From contig CAICTM010001506.1 in assembly GCA_903772945.1 (NCBI GenBank), positions 1 to 27,989 on the forward strand: a stretch of 27,989 nt of DNA, written 5' to 3'. A program made the translations under genes and the position numbers. Source of the stretch: Seminavis robusta. Its lineage: Eukaryota > Bacillariophyta > Bacillariophyceae > Naviculales > Naviculaceae. Shown one piece after another: positions 25,069-27,989 of this stretch. The notes beneath the pieces were generated by a model. The model did no database searches and had not been told where the DNA came from. It was given only the letters and a program-made list of their open reading frames with translations. The first letter of the stretch is position 1. Every line of letters starts with the position of its first letter.

Positions 25069-27946
25069 CTAGTAGTTTATAGTGATTGTAACGGAAAGAC
25101 TTGTTCCAGGCGTACCTCCAATATACGGTATGGCCGCGACCATTATGACTGTACCAGAAGGATCCGAAACTTGGTCCCAAAAAATGCCATAGCTCCATTT
25201 GTTGTCACCCAAATTGGAGGCAAAAGTAAAAGAACCATCATTTCGGGACCCCCCACTAACCTGAAAAAACACTTGGGTCACCAACGGATCATGAACATCT
25301 GCCCAAATCCCAAGGGAAATGGAGCCGGGATTGGTGATGGTTGTATCCTCTGTTACAAAGTACTTTGCACCATCACCAGGACCTGCATTATGATCATACA
25401 CACTTAAACCAACAACAGCATTGGAAGAGGATGTTGTAGGAATTGTCGTTGGATCAGAAGAAGGGGATTCTGAAGGAACGGCTGTTGGGGCACCAGTGGT
25501 GGGAAATGCAGTTGTAGGGCTTGTAGTTGGATTAGAAGATGGCAAATGAGAAGGTGCCATGGATGGGGCATAAGAAGATGGCACTGTAGAAGGTTCCAAT
25601 GATGGGACATGAGATGGTGAAATACTTGGTGGGCTACTTGGTTCCGGGGTTTTGGGTGGGCTCGCGGATGGCGAGCTACTTGGTTCTGGGGTTTTGGGTG
25701 GGCTCGCGGATGGCGAGCTACTCGGAGACCTGCTTGGAAAGGAACTTGGAGCAGAGCTTGGGGAGGAAGTGGGTGCATTAGTGGGATTCTCACTTGGCAG
25801 CTGGCTGGTAGTGGGACTTAAACTTGGAGCTTGGCTGGGAGATTCACTGGGGAGTGGGCAGAGATGACACAAAGGAGACCATGTTACCCCATCAGACTGC
25901 AACGTTGGGTCTCCGTGTTCTGAACAAGCACTTCCCGAAAAGGTGCTACCCCACCCTGACCCCTTGCCGCCCCAAGCACACAAATTTTGGTTGAATGCTG
26001 TTGCAGCGCTAAAAGTTTGCAACATGTTGGTGACCTTTGAGACATCCCAGCCACTGATGTTTTGGTTGAAGGAATAGTTCTCAAAGAACAAATTCTGCAT
26101 ATCCAAAACGTTTGACACATCCCAACCAGAAATATCTTGATCGAAGGAGTTGGCATTTCTGAACATGTTCGGAAGGTGTGTTACTTTGCTCACTGTCCAG
26201 CCACCGATGTTTTGATTAAAGCTGGTAGCTCCACGGAACATGGATGCTGAACGTGCAACTTCCCTGAGATCCCATCCGCCAATGTTTTTATCGAAGGCGG
26301 TTGCGTCACGGAACATGGCTTGCATGGAAGTAACTGAACCTGTATCCCACGAAGAAATGTCTTGGTTGAAGAATGTAGCACCCCTGAACATTCTGTACAT
26401 GTTGGTGATTTTGCTAACATCCCATCCTGTGATGCTATGAGAGAAAGTTTGCATGTCATCACCTGTCCTATCGAAGAAAAATAGATCCTCAAAGGACATT
26501 TCTTCAAAGCACCAACTGTGGATAGGCCCATATGTAGCTTCAGCAGTTGGAATATCGAGTAAAGCTGCATCAACACTAAGTCGATCAGAAAAACATTGCT
26601 GAACACTAGGTTGCGGACTCAAAGTTGGAGATTCACTGGGGACAGAACTCGGGGTGGTACTGGGACTTCTACTTGGTCTGCTGCTTGGATTGGTGCTTGG
26701 GGATAGACTAGGTGGCGTGCTTGTTGCAGCACTCGGTACAGAGCTTGGTGCCTGGCTGTTGCTGGGGCTGAAGCTGGGTAACCCACTGGGTTTTGCACTT
26801 GTGGTGGGAGAAACACTTGGGACCATGCTTGGAGCGTTACTGGGCACACAACTCATCGAACACAATGGACCCCAATAGGATCCATAGAGCTGTGGCGTTT
26901 CTTTTGATTCACAGCTAGTGCCTAAAAATGTAGAACCACCCATGTCTGCGGTGGGGCTGATGTGATCATTCCAAGCACAAAGATCCTGGTTGAAGACGCT
27001 GGCTTGAAAGAACCTGTGAGAAGAAAGAAGCAAATCTTAGGGACGGCACATTGTTTTACTTGATGAATTGGAGCTTGCACAATCACTCACGCTCTGTGGA
27101 ATGTTGTCACTCCACTGACATCCCAGCCTCCCAGCGACTGGTTGAAGGCATATGCCTTTGCAAAGGTGTTAGCAAGTGATCCAACGCCCGACACGTCCAG
27201 TTACCAATGTTGATGTTGAAACTTGATGCGACCTCAAACATTGAACCAATGTGTTCAACACTGGAAGTATCCCAACCAGAGATGTCAGAATTGAAGGCTG
27301 TGGCCCAGTTGAACATATTCCAGAATGTGGTGACCTTTGAGACTTCCCAGCTAGAAATATCTCCGTTAAAAGACGAGGATGCATGAAATGTGTTCCACAT
27401 CAGAACAACATTTCCTGTGTCCCAGTTGTTCAGGTCTTGATTGAAGGCAGTGGCCTGTTGGAACATGCCATTTATGGCAGTTACTTTCGCTGTGTTCCAT
27501 CCATTGAGCCCTCGGTTAAAGGCAGTGGCAGACATAAAAGTTTGAGCTCATACTAGCACTTCACCAGTTTCCAGCCATTAATGTCAATATTGAAGATACT
27601 GGCGCCGTGGAAAGTACTGTCCAAACTTGTAACAAGCGCCTGTGTCCCAGGAACCAATGTTTGATTGAAGGCCTGAGCACCAAAGAAGGTATTTTGCAAG
27701 GTTGAGACTTTTCTAGTATCCCACAGACTAATGTCTCCATTGAAGGAAGTCGCTTCATAGAAAGTACTTCCAAGTGTAGAGACTTGGCCAATATCCCAAT
27801 TTGTCAATGCTTGATTGAACCCTGATGCTCCTTGGAACATGCTTTCAAGATTTGATGCCCTTGCAGTGTTCCAACCCCCAATATTTTGGTCAAATTGAGC
27901 TGCACCATAGAACATGCCCTCAAAAGATTCCACATTGGAGGTATCC
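25069..27946 (-). CDS. Partial mosaic surface protein: BspA-like repeats, PSxx linkers, C-terminal beta-type domain
   Basis: This is a paralogue of the 1719-aa protein; its 5' end lies beyond the window. Reading 5' to 3' on the minus strand there is a BspA-like block (27946-27091, frame-broken, see the separate entry), an intron, and a Cys-bearing cap. A PSxx linker follows (about 26850-26610), then the lead-in 'FSDRLSVDAALLDIPTA', six intact BspA-like repeats (about 26450-25980) and a second PSxx linker (about 25860-25430). The C-terminal domain of about 118 residues has no cysteine and looks beta-rich (starts 'VVGLSVYDHNAG', contains 'WSYGIFWDQVSD'). From the acceptor at 27013 to the stop at 25069-25071 the frame is open without defects. 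Compared with the other mosaic gene it has an extra terminal domain and, within the window, lacks the Cys modules. Surface location and binding role are inferred from domain types. Confidence 0.75.
25072..25425 (-). other. C-terminal beta-sandwich-like domain of the partial mosaic protein
   Basis: About 118 residues after the PSxx linker, with alternating hydrophobic pattern, 'PLVTQVFFQVSGG' and 'GTVIMVAAIPYIGG', and no Cys. It resembles Ig-like or carbohydrate-binding folds in general character only. I do not recognise a family. The 1719-aa paralogue ends in PSxx repeats and has no such domain. Confidence 0.5.
25860..26606 (-). repeat. BspA-like core shared with the mosaic gene at 7611-8415
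   Basis: The lead-in ('SVDAALLDIPTA', 'ATYGPIHSWCFEEMSF'), the repeat block and the cap ('FNQNLCAWGGKGSGW', 'QSDGVTWSPLCH') are nearly identical to the corresponding part of the 1719-aa protein. This copy has six 25-aa repeats instead of seven. Extended stretches also match at the DNA level, including silent positions. Confidence 0.85.
27014..27090 (-). other. Intron in the partial mosaic gene (77 bp)
   Basis: On the minus strand it reads GTGAGT...TCACAG, phase 2. It joins 'GVTTFHRA' to 'FFQASVFNQDLCAW', restoring the 25-residue repeat register exactly. Confidence 0.85.
27091..27946 (-). pseudogene. Frame-broken BspA-like block at the 5' side of the mosaic paralogue
   Basis: About eleven 25-aa repeats can be followed, but not in one frame. 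Repeat register shows four indels and one stop: a lost base near 27655 compensated by a gained base near 27634, a TAG at 27553-27555, a lost base near 27545, and a lost base at about 27197 where TGGGAC is expected and TGGAC is present. The upstream edge looks like a splice acceptor (minus ...ACACCAG|GGATACC, exon start 27946), because an in-frame TGA lies just beyond. Either this block is decaying or the assembly is error-prone here; the neighbouring 1.9 kb is clean. Confidence 0.65.
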
Positions 27947-27989
27947 CTGGTGTATCAATGAAGGAGGACTGATAAGGAAATGGTAACGT

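Noticed and set aside
27014..27033. Independent start for the mosaic paralogue at 27033
   Set aside because: The codon there is TTG inside a well-supported intron. Splicing from 27091 to 27013 restores the repeat register, so this is not a start.
1..27989. CRISPR array, bacterial operon or rRNA genes
   Set aside because: No spaced direct-repeat array or conserved rRNA sequence seen. Introns, SNARE and retroelements show a eukaryotic genome.

Overview
The window looks like nuclear DNA of a diatom, most likely a raphid pennate species with a repeat-rich genome such as Seminavis. That is an inference from protein style, not from a database match. The supporting signs are short GT-AG introns (77-105 bp), a longin-type R-SNARE, secreted proteins with PSxx and PT-rich linkers joined to BspA-like (DUF285) repeats, an N-in/C-out LRR membrane protein, and a copia-type gag of the kind found in diatom CoDi elements.

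Left part (1-7122) is non-genic and mobile. Bases 1-1380 are gene-free and almost lack cytosine on the + strand (about 60 C by hand count, about 4%). The composition changes abruptly near 1380, where a decayed, 5'-truncated non-LTR-type retroelement begins (1383 to about 2850, + strand: post-RT region and RNase H). A second, better preserved copy of the RNase H and the zinc-finger tail follows (about 3286-4674, +). A minus-strand copia-like fragment comes next: a gag pseudogene (about 4800-5730) and its 5' LTR (5821-6211), whose ends read TGTTG...CAACA. Bases 6212-7122 hold no gene I can support.

Middle part (7123-22179) holds four large genes. Three encode secreted proteins and one a membrane protein. 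A 1719-aa minus-strand mosaic protein (7123-12282) carries four copies of an unrecognised cysteine module, seven R-x-L-Q motifs, PT/PS linkers and seven BspA-like repeats. A 754-aa LRR transmembrane protein (13091-15355, minus) follows. A class-3 lipase-like secreted protein with a cysteine-rich tail (17622-19634, +) is next. Last is a three-exon secreted protein with a von Willebrand D (VWD)-like domain (20721-22179, +), whose usual GDPH motif reads EDPH.

Right part (22180-27989) contains another fragment of the retroelement tail (22459-22863, +), a two-exon VAMP7-like R-SNARE (23356-24286, +), and a minus-strand paralogue of the mosaic protein (25069 to about 27946, running off the right edge). 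The 3' part of that paralogue is open. Its 5' block shows several frameshifts and a stop.

There is no operon logic here. The common theme of the accessory genes is the cell surface and secretion: two mosaic adhesin-like proteins, a VWD-like protein, an LRR protein and a secreted lipase. The SNARE is the only obvious housekeeping gene. The two mosaic paralogues flank the cluster about 13 kb apart and still share nearly identical domain cores, which points to segmental duplication followed by divergence.
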